Assembly (NCBI RefSeq): GCF_019511525.1
Contig: NZ_JAEUAT010000003.1
Location: 434,001 to 498,000, forward strand
Length of the DNA: 64,000 nt
Origin: Rhizobium cauense
GTDB taxonomy: Bacteria; Pseudomonadota; Alphaproteobacteria; Rhizobiales; Rhizobiaceae
Direction: 5' to 3'
The notes below the pieces were generated by a model that did no database searches, had not been told where the DNA came from, and was given only the letters and a program-made list of their open reading frames with translations. Shown piece after piece: positions 36,618-45,965 of the stretch. The stretch's first letter is position 1. Each line of letters starts with the position of its first letter. Both the position numbers and the translations under genes were made by a program.

Positions 36618-37458
36618 CATGGCATCAACATCCCGGGTTCCGACCGGCACAAAGATCTACCTTTACGTCTCGCTGACGATCATTGCCGCAATCGTGCTTG
36701 TCCCTTTGATGACGACAGCACTGGGTGGCTTCAAGGATCTCGGCGACCTGCGCACCAACCCTTTCGGACTGCCGGTTGCCTGGCACCCCGAAAACTATAC
36801 CGACATCCTTTTTGGCGACCGTTATTGGCGGCAGATGATGAATTCACTGATCATCGCCACCTTGACGGTTTGCCTAACGGTATCGGTCTCGGCCATGGCC
36901 GCCTTCACCTTCGCGCATGTGAAATTCTTCGGCTCTGATTTCCTTCTGAACTACTTTCTTATCGGCCTGATGTTCCCGGCCGCAACGGCTATCCTGCCGC
37001 TGTTCATCAGGATCCGGGACCTTGGACTGTTGAATTCCTACTGGGGTGTCGTCCTGCCGCAGGTGTCCTTCGGCCTTGGGATGAGCATTCTGCTGTTTAG
37101 AAACTATTTTAGAAACCTTCCGGAAGAATTGTTCCAGGCAGCGATCGTCGATGGTTGCGGCTATATCAGGTTCTTCTGGCACATTTCGCTGCCCCTCTCT
37201 CGTCCGATCATCGCCACCGTCAGCATCATCTCCTTCGTCGGCAGCTGGAACAGCTATATTCTGCCGCTCATCATGCTGAACTCGGAGAAAATGTATCCGT
37301 GGCCTCTCGGCATCATGGTCTATCGGGGTGAGTTCGGAACGGCCTGGCAGCTGGTACTCGCCTTTATCACCCTGACCATTATGCCTACGGTTATCGTCTT
37401 CTTCCTGGCGCAAAAGCACATCATCGCGGGCCTGACGGCAGGAGCGGTTAAATCCTGA
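36610..37458 (+). CDS. Sugar ABC transporter permease, MalG type
   Basis: A 282-residue membrane protein with six segments. The EAA loop is QAAIVDGCGYIRFFWHISLP near residue 185, and the C-terminus ends HIIAGLTAGAVKS as in MalG-type permeases. The start overlaps the previous gene's stop by eight bases (ATG at 36610), so translation is likely coupled. No ATPase follows: the next gene is thiD on the other strand. The importer probably uses an ATPase encoded elsewhere, for instance the one at the left edge. Confidence 0.92.
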   Translation: MTDMASTSRVPTGTKIYLYVSLTIIAAIVLVPLMTTALGGFKDLGDLRTNPFGLPVAWHPENYTDILFGDRYWRQMMNSLIIATLTVCLTVSVSAMAAFTFAHVKFFGSDFLLNYFLIGLMFPAATAILPLFIRIRDLGLLNSYWGVVLPQVSFGLGMSILLFRNYFRNLPEELFQAAIVDGCGYIRFFWHISLPLSRPIIATVSIISFVGSWNSYILPLIMLNSEKMYPWPLGIMVYRGEFGTAWQLVLAFITLTIMPTVIVFFLAQKHIIAGLTAGAVKS

Positions 37459-37493
37459 TGCTGAACGTTTCGCTAGGCAGCCGAGGCTGCGCG

Positions 37494-38306
37494 CTAGACC
37501 GATCGTTCTGACCAGAGTGCATGGAAATGATGGACGGGGCCATGACCGGACCCGACCCTCAGTCCACTGGCATGGGCAACCGCGCCGGCAAGATAGGCCT
37601 TTGCACGGGTAACAGCCTCCTCAAGAGACGCCCCTTTTGCCAGTTCCGCAGCAAGCGCGCTCGAAAGCGTGCACCCCGTTCCATGTGTGTTTGCGGTCGG
37701 AACCCGCTTGGCATCGAACCATGTCACACCCGAAACTGTCGCCAGCACATCCGGGCTCTCAACGCCTCCAAGGTGTCCTCCCTTCACGAGCACGGCCACC
37801 GGCCCGAATCCGCGTAGGCGGTCGGCCTGATCCGCCATTTGGCCTCGGCTTTCGGCAGCTTCTTCTTTCAGCAGTGCGGCAGCCTCGGGCAGGTTCGGTG
37901 TCAAAAGCGTCGCGAGGGGCAAAAGGCGCCGGGTCAGTACGTCGACCGCTGAAACGTCGAGAAGGGCCGCTCCACCCTTTGCAACCATTACCGGATCAAG
38001 AACGATTGGAACATCTTGGTGGGGCGCAAGGGCGTCGGCGACAGCATCGGCGATCTCGGCCGTCGCGATCATACCGATCTTGACTGCATCCACCTTAACG
38101 TCGGCAAAGACAGCCCTGATCTGATCCGCAACGAAGCGGGCTGGTACGAGGTGAACACCGGAAACACCCTGCGTGTTCTGGACGGTCAAGGCGGTCAGCA
38201 CTGCCATGCCATAAACACCGCGCGCGGAAAGCGCTTTGAGATCGGCTTGGACGCCGGCTCCGCCTGAAGGATCGGAACCTGCAATCGACAGCACATTGCG
38301 GATCAT
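37494..38306 (-). CDS. thiD: Hydroxymethylpyrimidine/phosphomethylpyrimidine kinase
   Basis: A 270-residue ribokinase-fold enzyme that phosphorylates HMP and HMP-P for thiamine synthesis. Family marks are IAGSDPSGGAGVQADLKA at residues 8-25, VQNTQGVSGVHLVPA, LDPVMVAKGG, and the C-terminal anion hole NTHGTGCTLSSALAAELAKG. Its ATG overlaps the thiE stop by four bases, as last gene of the thiM-thiE-thiD operon under the TPP riboswitch. Confidence 0.96.
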   Translation of the reverse strand: MIRNVLSIAGSDPSGGAGVQADLKALSARGVYGMAVLTALTVQNTQGVSGVHLVPARFVADQIRAVFADVKVDAVKIGMIATAEIADAVADALAPHQDVPIVLDPVMVAKGGAALLDVSAVDVLTRRLLPLATLLTPNLPEAAALLKEEAAESRGQMADQADRLRGFGPVAVLVKGGHLGGVESPDVLATVSGVTWFDAKRVPTANTHGTGCTLSSALAAELAKGASLEEAVTRAKAYLAGAVAHASGLRVGSGHGPVHHFHALWSERSV

Positions 38307-38938
38307 GCTCTTGCCTTTCCAATGCTCTCAGTGATCTCACGGGCTGCACCGCAGGGATTGCGTGTGCCACAAATGGCCGAGACAACGGCAAGGCCCTGTG
38401 CGCCCGCAGCAAAGACGTCTCGCGCGTGGCGGGCGTTCAAACCGCCAATTGCGACTGACGGCACCGGGCAAGCCCGTACCAACCGCGCAAGCCCCTCAAA
38501 CCCCAGCGCGGGCTTGTGGTCTGGCTTGGTTGGTGTCGCAAAAACCGGCCCCAAGCCGGCATAGTCGACGATCAACGGATCGATTGCGGCGGCCAATGCC
38601 TCGGTCTCGGCCGAGAGGCCAAGGATCATGTCAGGCCCGATCAACCGTCGCGCCGTGACCGGATTTATGTCGTCCTGACCGATATGCAGTCCGTCAGCGT
38701 CGATAGCGATCGCCGCCTCCACGTCGTCATTGACGATAAGGCGCGCGCCGGTACCCGACAGCGCCCCCTTGATGGCGCGCCCGGTCTCAATCATCCGTGC
38801 TGTGTCGGCAAGCTTGTCGCGCAACTGCACAACAGTCGCCCCACCGGCAACCGCGGCCTGCGCCGTCTCGACCATGCCGAACGCGGCACAGAGACCCGGG
38901 TCGAGGACGAGGTATAAGGACAGATCGAGCCTGTTCAT
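38303..38938 (-). CDS. thiE: Thiamine-phosphate synthase
   Basis: A 211-residue TIM-barrel enzyme joining HMP-PP and HET-P to thiamine phosphate. Motifs: VVQLRDKLADTARMI near residue 38, RLIVNDDVEAAIAIDADGLH near residue 65-85, and PSVAIGGLNARHARDVFAAG near the end. Four-base overlaps with thiM upstream and thiD downstream show tight coupling. A typical QLR(D/E)K phosphate-binding motif is present, so the enzyme looks active. Confidence 0.95.
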   Translation of the reverse strand: MNRLDLSLYLVLDPGLCAAFGMVETAQAAVAGGATVVQLRDKLADTARMIETGRAIKGALSGTGARLIVNDDVEAAIAIDADGLHIGQDDINPVTARRLIGPDMILGLSAETEALAAAIDPLIVDYAGLGPVFATPTKPDHKPALGFEGLARLVRACPVPSVAIGGLNARHARDVFAAGAQGLAVVSAICGTRNPCGAAREITESIGKARA

Positions 38939-39738
38939 GCCGCGAAAACCTTCGCCTGATGATCGAGAGAAGCGACATCGAGTGCGGCAAGAGCATCGAG
39001 GAACCGCCAGGAAAACGAACCCGGACCATCGGCCCTGCTGGCCGCCGTCTCCCCGGCAACAGCAAACGTTGCAAGTGCTGCAACCGTTGCTTCAAAGGGC
39101 ATTTCAGGTCGGACGGCTGCAAAGGCACCGACCACGCAGGTCAGCGAGCAGCCAAGCGCGGTGACCTGCGGCATCCACGCAGAACCTCCCGCGATGCGAG
39201 CTGCGCGCAATCCGTCGGTCACGAAATCCACGACGCCGGTTACCGCAACAATCGCTCCATGTGCTCTAGCGATCAACCGAGCGGACTCTTCCGCTTGCTC
39301 AACGCCATCGTGGCTATCGACACCCCGCCCACGACTGCTGCCACCTGCAAGCGCGATGATCTCGGAGGCATTGCCGCGAATGACGGTCGGACCGAGTTCC
39401 AGCAAACGGTCAACGGCTGCACGACGAAAGCCTGTAGCGTAGTGGGCGACCGGATCGAGAACCCAAGGTTTGCCGCACTCCCTGGCAGCGCTGGCAGCAG
39501 CTTCCATACCGCGCATCCAGCCCGACGAGAGCGTACCGATATTGATTGTAAGGGCGCCAGCTATCGCGGCAAACTCACCGGCCTCCTCCTCAGCGTGCAC
39601 CATGGCAGGAGACGCGCCGACAGCAAGGAGCACATTGGCAGCGATGTTCATCGCAACGAAGTTGGTGATGCAATGGACCAACGGTGGTTGCGAGCGCAAT
39701 TCGCGCAACAGCAATCCTGGCGAGATTTGATCTTCCAT
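38935..39738 (-). CDS. thiM: Hydroxyethylthiazole kinase
   Basis: A 267-residue kinase that phosphorylates the thiazole alcohol in thiamine salvage. Marks: PLVHCITNFVAMNIAANVLLAVGASPAMV split near residues 19-47, VTDGLRAARI, and the late GCSLTCVVGAFAAV where the catalytic glycine-cysteine motif lies. The start is placed at 39738 (AAAGG ahead), which puts the riboswitch in the leader; the open frame continues to 39837 across it. With thiE and thiD it makes a salvage operon rather than de novo synthesis. Confidence 0.94.
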   Translation of the reverse strand: MEDQISPGLLLRELRSQPPLVHCITNFVAMNIAANVLLAVGASPAMVHAEEEAGEFAAIAGALTINIGTLSSGWMRGMEAAASAARECGKPWVLDPVAHYATGFRRAAVDRLLELGPTVIRGNASEIIALAGGSSRGRGVDSHDGVEQAEESARLIARAHGAIVAVTGVVDFVTDGLRAARIAGGSAWMPQVTALGCSLTCVVGAFAAVRPEMPFEATVAALATFAVAGETAASRADGPGSFSWRFLDALAALDVASLDHQAKVFAA

Positions 39739-39801
39739 TGCGTGCCTTTCAGCTGGAGAAGAAAGGCGCGGGGACCGTTGCGGGCTGCGCAAGTCCCGAG
39801 C

Positions 39802-39880
39802 GACTCCCTCCGCCGGCATTATCCGGTTCAGGTTCAAAGGGTTCTTCTCAGCCCACCTTCCGGCGGGCGCCCCTGTCTCT
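39802..39880 (-). promoter_or_regulatory. TPP riboswitch (THI element) upstream of thiM
   Basis: On the minus strand the hallmark blocks are present in order: GGGGCGCC, GGCTGAGA near 39845-39855, ACCCTTTGAACCTGA and CCGGATAATGCCGGCG, ending near 39805. This is the thi-box aptamer that binds thiamine pyrophosphate. It lies 60-70 bases before the thiM start and should repress the thiMED operon, most likely at translation. Confidence 0.95.
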
Positions 39881-39983
39881 CATCGGCTTCTTGTGACAGA
39901 GAAGAATGCCCCTGTCACCCATAAAATCGGCACCGCTAGCGGACGAGACCTTCCGCAACACCCTCATACTGGGAAGGTCACTC

Positions 39984-40817
39984 TCACGGCGTTTCCACTT
40001 GAAGCACAGGACGTCTCCGCGTGTAGTTAGGATTGGCCATCCATCTCTCCTTGGAGAAATAAGCTTTCGTACGAGACTGCTCGTTGGAATTCTGGGAAAG
40101 GACCAGGGCAAAATCGTAGCTCTTTTCCTGGCTCAGTGTCCGTGTGAACTCGAAAGCTGCACCGAAGCGCTCCGATCGGACATCCATAAGCTTCTGGATC
40201 GGGACCAGCGTGTCCTGGAAGTCTCCCCATTTTGCTTGGCTGACGAGAACATTGAAGATGCGCATGACGGACGGATCGAGGCTTCCCTGATCATCTGTTG
40301 TGGGCCCAACAATTCTGCCACTGATCTCAAGAACCTCACCCCACGCGTTGCCGCGAACGCGCAGGAAGGTCGAGCGTAGAGGACGAATCTCGTCACGTTC
40401 GTAGATGCGTTGAAAGTAGCATTCACAACTCACACTGCGCATGGAAGCGGCGCGCCACTCTGTCGCCTCGATACCGGCGTCTCGAAACGCTGCACAGACT
40501 TGGGGTCCAGAGATCCGCCACGTGCGCATGAACTGGCTGGTCAGCTCAGGCATTGGGGCCTCGAAAAGGCGTGCGAGATTGAACTCTATTGATCGTGGGC
40601 CAACATCCTCGGCAATTGCATCGCCAGGCGGCTGAGAGGAGAGGGCCTCATTGTGGTAAACCGGATAAGTCTTGTCTGTGACGGGATAATACCAATAGCC
40701 TGCGCTCCACAGTGCAAAGGCACCGACAATGGGGACGCAGCAGAATACCACGAGCCTTATGATCCAGAATGGCGGGACGGTTGTTCGACTTCCTGAAGGA
40801 AGGTTCCCCAAATCCAA
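39984..40817 (-). CDS. Membrane-anchored hypothetical protein (possibly DUF6030)
   Basis: A 277-residue protein with a short cytoplasmic start, one membrane segment at about residues 20-45 (WIIRLVVFCCVPIVGAFALW), and a large outside domain containing FEAPMPELTSQFMRTW, CECYFQRIYERDEIRP and FTRTLSQEKSYDFALVLSQN. It resembles a rhizobial family I recall as DUF6030, but I am not certain. It is probably a single-pass inner-membrane protein with a periplasmic domain. It is convergent to nothing obvious and lies alone. Confidence 0.7.
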   Translation of the reverse strand: MDLGNLPSGSRTTVPPFWIIRLVVFCCVPIVGAFALWSAGYWYYPVTDKTYPVYHNEALSSQPPGDAIAEDVGPRSIEFNLARLFEAPMPELTSQFMRTWRISGPQVCAAFRDAGIEATEWRAASMRSVSCECYFQRIYERDEIRPLRSTFLRVRGNAWGEVLEISGRIVGPTTDDQGSLDPSVMRIFNVLVSQAKWGDFQDTLVPIQKLMDVRSERFGAAFEFTRTLSQEKSYDFALVLSQNSNEQSRTKAYFSKERWMANPNYTRRRPVLQVETP

Positions 40818-41017
40818 TACCGTCGCAAGCGTTAATTCACGGTCGCTAACATAACAGTGGTCTAAGGCGTTTGGAAGTGATTGGTCCGCGAACTGCAGAA
40901 CGTAGTTAGCCTATAGCAAGCGCCGATCTTGAGGCCCGGAATCAACTCGCTGGTGGTAGCCTGGGCATGAATGAACGGGAGCGGACCCAACCGGAACCGC
41001 GCAAACCCGCATCACGA

Positions 41018-41338
41018 CTACCTCTTCTTTGTCTCAGATACGCTTTCACAGATTGAGAGCATCCTGTTGATCTGCTCGCACAAAACGAGGAATGCAGCGG
41101 CCACGAGTTCGTCGGGAGTATCTTCCATCTCACTGATCAGCGTCTCAATATCCCTCAACGTACGAGATGCCATGGGTGTATCGGCTCCACTAGTGTCAAG
41201 CGCATGTTTCAGCTCATGGATGCAGTTGATCCCGCGAGCGACCAACCCCTTCCGCTCCTCGAGCGTCAACAGGTGAATTTGATTTACCGCGCGAGCGAGT
41301 TCCGAGACAAAATCCGATGTTACCGAGATGTTTGACAT
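41018..41338 (-). CDS. Hypothetical helical protein, 106 residues
   Basis: From the ATG at 41338, with GGAAGG upstream, the product reads MSNISVTSDFVSELARAVNQ and is largely helical (IHELKHALDTSG, LRDIETLISEMEDTPDELV, AFLVLCEQINRMLSICE). The frame is open about 80 codons further up, but without a ribosome site. No family recognised, no signal peptide. It could be a small structural or regulatory protein. It stands alone between two larger units. Confidence 0.55.
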   Translation of the reverse strand: MSNISVTSDFVSELARAVNQIHLLTLEERKGLVARGINCIHELKHALDTSGADTPMASRTLRDIETLISEMEDTPDELVAAAFLVLCEQINRMLSICESVSETKKR

Positions 41339-41582
41339 GCTTCGGCCTACCTTCCAAAAGTGACCGCCGGTTACTCGTATTAAATATAGAATTTCCCCTA
41401 TTGTTGGCGAGCTGACCATTCGGTTGATTGAGGTATTAGACACGTACGGCCGAAACCGACTTCGGCTTAGGCCGTACGAGTTTAGGTCTCGGAGGACTGG
41501 GAAGGCTCCGAAACCATTCCGGGATAATGGACGAAAATTCGTCTTAATGTAGTATTCCACAATTGCCGCATATTGCAACTCG

Positions 41583-41771
41583 CTAATGCATAGGGCTCGC
41601 TACACGGTTCCTGAAAGTAACCGGTGAAGCGCCTATGATCCGTTTGAATGCTCCACTAAACGAAGCCTCTGAATCATAGCCCAGGCGCTCGGCGATTGCG
41701 GCAACGCGCTGCCCTTCTCTTAGCCATTGATGAGCCTGATGCATTCGCATTCGCCTAACCCTTTGCCTCCC
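41583..41771 (-). pseudogene. AraC-type regulator, C-terminal fragment
   Basis: The minus strand encodes RMRMHQAHQWLREGQRVAAI, then AERLGYDSEASFSGAFKRII and GASPVTFR up to a stop at 41583. This is the second helix-turn-helix of an AraC/XylS regulator of the cupin-type class. Upstream in frame a stop occurs at 41772, and no N-terminal domain or first helix-turn-helix is found. It is a 5'-truncated relic of about 60 codons. Confidence 0.7.
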
Positions 41772-41842
41772 TCAGCGGGCGGTGGCGAACCATCGGTTGA
41801 GCGGTGCACCATGACCGTTCCAAGGCCGCTTGCCCCTGAACG

Positions 41843-42826
41843 CTATCTCGATCTCACAGCTGCGCTAACATCGACCGCCTTGGCAGGCCAAGCGAGGAGG
41901 GCACTCTCGAGCTCCCCTCGATCGGGCGCCCCGATGCGCCCGCCAAATATCTGGCATTTGATTGCGGCCGCCATTGACGAGAGACGCATCACATCGTCGA
42001 TCGCCATGCCTTCGGCGAGTGTCAGTAAGAAGGTTCCATGAAAGATATCGCCCGCCGCCAATGTATCCACGGCTTTGACGCGCGGCGCCTCGAGGTGTCG
42101 GATAGTGGCCCTGTCGTCATCAAACCAGTAGGACCCTTTTTCTCCAAGCGTCACACTGACAAAGGCATGGCCGAACCGCTGCTTCAAAAGCCGGACCATC
42201 TCTATGGGATTGACGCTGCCCGCCAGGCGCTCGGCGGCTGGTTGAGAAAAGACGATGTGACTGGCTGCAGGTGCCAGCATTTCGATTACGCCGTCCGGCG
42301 CGACGTCACCATCAAGAACTGCTGGTTTGCCTGCTTCACGCGCCGCAATCAAAGTCTGCCGAGCAAGCTCCGGCCATCGAACGTCGACGAGGGCTGCATC
42401 GAAAGCCGAAACATCCACGCTCGAAACCGCTTCCGTCAGCTCATGCAGCCGTGGATCATAAAAGGGGACAATGAGGCGCTCGCCATTGTCGTCGATCAGG
42501 ATCGTCGATACCGCCGAGCGAGCGCCCGTGACACACCTCATACCGACCGTATCGATACCCGCAGCAGATAGATCGTCGACGATGCGCTTTCCGATCTCGT
42601 CGTCCCCAACAGCTCCCCAGAGACTGACCTCCCCGCCAAGTCTGGCAACTGCAAAGGCGGCACTCGAGGCCATGCCCTCCGCGATCTGCAGCATCTCATA
42701 CGGCAGGACTTTGCCCTGACCCGTCGGCATGATCCGTACCCTGAAAAGCGTGTCGAGGACCGCTGCTCCCACGCACAGGACGTGGCGCCGCCGTGTCGAC
42801 TGCTCTTTCGCAACGTCCCCTTGCAT
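41843..42826 (-). CDS. PfkB family carbohydrate kinase
   Basis: A 327-residue ribokinase-type sugar kinase. N-terminal CVGAAVLDTLFRV and GGEVSLWGAVGDDEIG (family signature 1) are followed by the C-terminal catalytic motif DTLAAGDIFHGTFL, where the aspartate is the base. The DTLAAGDxFHG variant and the tail recall YihV-like kinases, but the substrate is not certain. Its ATG overlaps the permease stop as TGATG, so it is the last gene of the minus-strand operon running from 47533. It probably phosphorylates the imported sugar or a breakdown product. Confidence 0.9.
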   Translation of the reverse strand: MQGDVAKEQSTRRRHVLCVGAAVLDTLFRVRIMPTGQGKVLPYEMLQIAEGMASSAAFAVARLGGEVSLWGAVGDDEIGKRIVDDLSAAGIDTVGMRCVTGARSAVSTILIDDNGERLIVPFYDPRLHELTEAVSSVDVSAFDAALVDVRWPELARQTLIAAREAGKPAVLDGDVAPDGVIEMLAPAASHIVFSQPAAERLAGSVNPIEMVRLLKQRFGHAFVSVTLGEKGSYWFDDDRATIRHLEAPRVKAVDTLAAGDIFHGTFLLTLAEGMAIDDVMRLSSMAAAIKCQIFGGRIGAPDRGELESALLAWPAKAVDVSAAVRSR

Positions 42827-43641
42827 CACTTCACGGCACCTGCCGTCAGACCGGCAACGATCTGGCGCTGAGCAAAGACAGTGAGAACCAGGACTGGCAG
42901 GGTTACGATCAGGGCCGCAGCGGCCAACGGTCCCCAACTGACCTGTTCGAACGACAGCATGTTGTAGACCGCGACGGGCAGCGTGCGCGTTTCACGGCTT
43001 GCAAGGACAATGCCGAAGACGAAGTTGTTCCAGGAAAAAATCACCGACAGGATGAATGCCACGACAATGCCCGGCCTTGCGATCGGAAGCGCCACAAGGC
43101 GGAAGACCTGCCAGGGCGTCGCTCCATCAATGCTTGCTGCTTCCTCGAGTTCCATAGGCGTTGTTTCAAAATAACCGATCATGATCCAGACCACGATCGG
43201 AACGGTGACCACCAGATGAATGATGATCTGGGGCCAAAGTGTGCCCAGCAAATTCAACCACTGGAACAGCAGGAAGAGCGGTATCAGGAAGGAGAGGCCG
43301 GGCGTCATGCGGGCAATCATGATGACGACAGCCGATTTCTCGGCCTTAAGACGAGCGATGCCGTAGCCGGCGGGAACCCCGATCACAAGCGCCAGGAGCG
43401 TTGCCGCGCCAGTGACCAGAACCGAATTCCACAGGTAGAGGAAGAAGTTGTTTTCCTCGAAAACCTTGAGGTAATTGGTCCAGGCGAAGCGCTCCGGAAT
43501 AAAGATCGGCGGATAGGCGCCGTTGTCGATCTCGTACTTCAGGGATAATGAGATCATCCACAGGAAGAAGAGGATGACTGGCGAGACCATGACCAGGGCG
43601 ACGAAAAGGAGCCCGATGCGATCGATTGCCTTGCGCTTCAT
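42826..43641 (-). CDS. Sugar ABC transporter permease, MalG type
   Basis: A 271-residue membrane protein with six segments, the first at residues 9-30 (LLFVALVMVSPVILFFLW). EAA loop: EAASIDGATPWQVFRLVALP near residue 165. The C-terminus ends VAGLTAGAVK. The start overlaps the previous permease stop (TAATG) and its stop overlaps the kinase start, so the genes are tightly coupled. No ATPase gene lies in this operon. Confidence 0.92.
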   Translation of the reverse strand: MKRKAIDRIGLLFVALVMVSPVILFFLWMISLSLKYEIDNGAYPPIFIPERFAWTNYLKVFEENNFFLYLWNSVLVTGAATLLALVIGVPAGYGIARLKAEKSAVVIMIARMTPGLSFLIPLFLLFQWLNLLGTLWPQIIIHLVVTVPIVVWIMIGYFETTPMELEEAASIDGATPWQVFRLVALPIARPGIVVAFILSVIFSWNNFVFGIVLASRETRTLPVAVYNMLSFEQVSWGPLAAAALIVTLPVLVLTVFAQRQIVAGLTAGAVK

Positions 43642-44582
43642 TAACCTGCCCCCCCATCGGACCAGTTGGCACGCTGCTTCACCATCAGGAGGACGAAGGA
43701 GAGTGCCACGATGAGAATGAAGAAGATGACGGCCATCGCCGAACCATAGCCAATGTCATAGTAAGAGAAGGCTGTGTTGTAGAGATAAATGTTGATCGTT
43801 TCGGATGCCGTGCCCGGTCCGCCCTGTGTCATCGCGTAGATGATGTCGAAGCTCTTGACCGCGTCGATGCTGCGTATGATGACAGCAATCATCAGAAACG
43901 GCGCGATCATCGGCAGGGTGAGGTAACGGAACTTCTGCCATACGTTGGCGCCGTCTATTTCCGCACTCTCGTACGGTTCGCGTGGCACTGCCGCCAGACC
44001 GCCGAGCACGATCAGCATGACCAGCGGTGTCCATTGCCAGGTTTCAACGAGCACAAGTGACGGAATGACGCTCGTCTGATTGTAGATCCATTCCTGCGGG
44101 CCTATTCCGATATAAGAGAGAAGATAGTTCAAAACACCAAGCTGTGGATGGAACATCATTGTCCAGACAAGCGCGATGGCGACAGGCGTCGCCATCATCG
44201 GCATCACGAATATTCCGCGCAGTATTCCGCGCAAGGGAAATTGCGCATCAAAGATGAGCGCAGCCAGTGTCCCCAGGAATAGGGGGGCTGCGACCGACAA
44301 GGTCGTATAGAGCACGGTATGCCACAACGAATCCCAGAAGCGCATGTCCGTCGCCAAGCGGAGGTAATTGTCCAACCCGGCAAAGACCTGTGCCTGCCCG
44401 AGTGTCCAGCTGTTGACGCTCATCCAGAGGGTAAAGACCCATGGAAAGACGATAACAGCCGCCACGACGACCAGGGCGGGAATGACGAACGGCCAGTAGT
44501 TGGGAGCAAACCGACCCGGTTTGCTCCCCTGCTTTGCCTTGGCTTTGACCGCGGTTGCGGTTTCCATGCTCACTGAGGCCAT
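43641..44582 (-). CDS. Sugar ABC transporter permease, MalF type
   Basis: A 313-residue membrane protein with a cytoplasmic, lysine-rich start and six segments beginning near residue 30 (WPFVIPALVVVAAVIVF). The EAA loop is ESAEIDGANVWQKFRYLTLP near residue 205, followed by MTQGGPGTASETI, typical of MalF-type proteins. It overlaps the binding-protein stop by one base at 44582, showing the same operon. Confidence 0.92.
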   Translation of the reverse strand: MASVSMETATAVKAKAKQGSKPGRFAPNYWPFVIPALVVVAAVIVFPWVFTLWMSVNSWTLGQAQVFAGLDNYLRLATDMRFWDSLWHTVLYTTLSVAAPLFLGTLAALIFDAQFPLRGILRGIFVMPMMATPVAIALVWTMMFHPQLGVLNYLLSYIGIGPQEWIYNQTSVIPSLVLVETWQWTPLVMLIVLGGLAAVPREPYESAEIDGANVWQKFRYLTLPMIAPFLMIAVIIRSIDAVKSFDIIYAMTQGGPGTASETINIYLYNTAFSYYDIGYGSAMAVIFFILIVALSFVLLMVKQRANWSDGGAG

Positions 44583-45913
44583 TATCCCTCGCTTCGTGCC
44601 AGAACCGGCTCGAACTGAGTTGTGGCAGTCTTCAGCTCTGAGGCTGGATCGGCGCCACCGATCATGTTGGTGAGACCAACCCCATAAATATCACGGAACT
44701 CCGTGACCGGAATGATGATCGGCAAGGCAAGTTGCGACACTTTCGCCGAACCTGCGACGGCATCGAGCCAGGCAGCCGGCATCTTGACGCCCTCACGAAC
44801 CTTCTGGTCTTCGAGCACGGACTGACGGAACGGAACACCGGCACCGGCCTGAAGCAGGCGCGCACCCATGTCATGGGAGATTGCCCACTGGCAGAAGAGG
44901 TATGCGGCCTCCTTCTTCTGGCTCGCAGCCACAACACCGAGGCCATCTCCGGTTGTCGCCGCTGCCTGCGCCTTTGGGCCCTTCGGCATGATGCCATAAC
45001 CGACCTGGCCAACCACACGCGATTTTTCGGGGTTCTCGATCGGAGGAGCGAAGCCGACACCATCAAGCCACATGCCGATCTTGCCCTGCAGGAAGGCCGA
45101 CTGCGCTTCTGCCCAGTTGAAGCCGGAAACGCCGGGAGGTGCTGCCTTGGTCATCAGGCGCTGGTAGAGCTTGGCGGCCTCAACGGCCTCGTCCGAATTG
45201 GTGCGGAGTTTGCCGTCAGGGCCAAGCGGGCTAGATCCGTAGCCAAGCAGCAGTGTCGTCCAAACCGGCGTGTTGGCGTTCTTTAGACCGCGAGCAACGA
45301 AACCGTAGGTATTGGTCGAGGGATCGGTCAGCGCCTCGGCCGCACTCACCAACTCATCAAAGGAGGTTGGATAGGAAAGTCCCTTCTTCTCGAAGAGCGC
45401 CTTGTTCCAGTAGACGATCCAGTAGTCGACCGAGAAGGGCAGGGACCTCAAAACGCCGTCAGAATCCTTGGCAAAGGTCATGCCGGCTTCGGCAAAATCA
45501 CTCTCGACCAGTGATGGATCCGTCAGTGATGGATCCTTGAGGAACCCACTGATATCGGCAAGCCAGCCCCCCTTCTCAAACTGTCGCTTCTGGACGTGAT
45601 AGCTCATGTGCACCACGTCGAAGCTCGGCTTGCCTGAGCTCAATTCGATGGTGGTTTTTTGCCGCTGCTGCTGCTCGGGCGTGGCCTCCGCATTGACCTT
45701 GATCCCGGTCAGTTCTTCAAACTCGGGAAGATACTTGATGAGCGTTTCGCTGCGTGGGCTCTTGACCAAATTGACCTCGAGCGTGGTCCCAGCAAACCGC
45801 TTCCAGTCAACGGCGGCCGCTGCCGGACGGATGCCGATCAGCCCGCTCGCGCCAAGAGCCGCGGTACCGGCGAGAAAGCCGCGTCGGGTCGGATTTAAGA
45901 ATGATGATGGCAT
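44582..45913 (-). CDS. Extracellular solute-binding protein, Tat-type signal
   Basis: A 443-residue binding protein. The start has a twin-arginine signal (TRRGFLAGTAALGASGLIG, cleavage after AAA near residue 34), so it may be exported folded. The mature part is family 1 (YWNKALFEKKGLSYPTSFDE). A small tandem duplication at 45515-45538 encodes a repeated DPSL. It belongs to the operon with the GntR regulator, two permeases and a PfkB kinase. Substrate unknown; kinase and aldolase point to a sugar or sugar acid. Confidence 0.92.
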   Translation of the reverse strand: MPSSFLNPTRRGFLAGTAALGASGLIGIRPAAAAVDWKRFAGTTLEVNLVKSPRSETLIKYLPEFEELTGIKVNAEATPEQQQRQKTTIELSSGKPSFDVVHMSYHVQKRQFEKGGWLADISGFLKDPSLTDPSLVESDFAEAGMTFAKDSDGVLRSLPFSVDYWIVYWNKALFEKKGLSYPTSFDELVSAAEALTDPSTNTYGFVARGLKNANTPVWTTLLLGYGSSPLGPDGKLRTNSDEAVEAAKLYQRLMTKAAPPGVSGFNWAEAQSAFLQGKIGMWLDGVGFAPPIENPEKSRVVGQVGYGIMPKGPKAQAAATTGDGLGVVAASQKKEAAYLFCQWAISHDMGARLLQAGAGVPFRQSVLEDQKVREGVKMPAAWLDAVAGSAKVSQLALPIIIPVTEFRDIYGVGLTNMIGGADPASELKTATTQFEPVLARSEG

Positions 45914-45965
45914 GTAACTCCTCCTCTTGTTGCCGCCGATCTCCTCATCGCCGGCTTGTTGTCAA

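Noticed and set aside
39738..39837. Upstream extension of thiM by 33 codons
   Set aside because: It runs through the TPP riboswitch, and the family start (MEDQISPGLLLREL) fits 39738.
45515..45538. Tandem duplication in the binding-protein gene as a regulatory repeat
   Set aside because: It keeps the reading frame and only repeats a short DPSL segment in a loop, so a chance duplication is enough.
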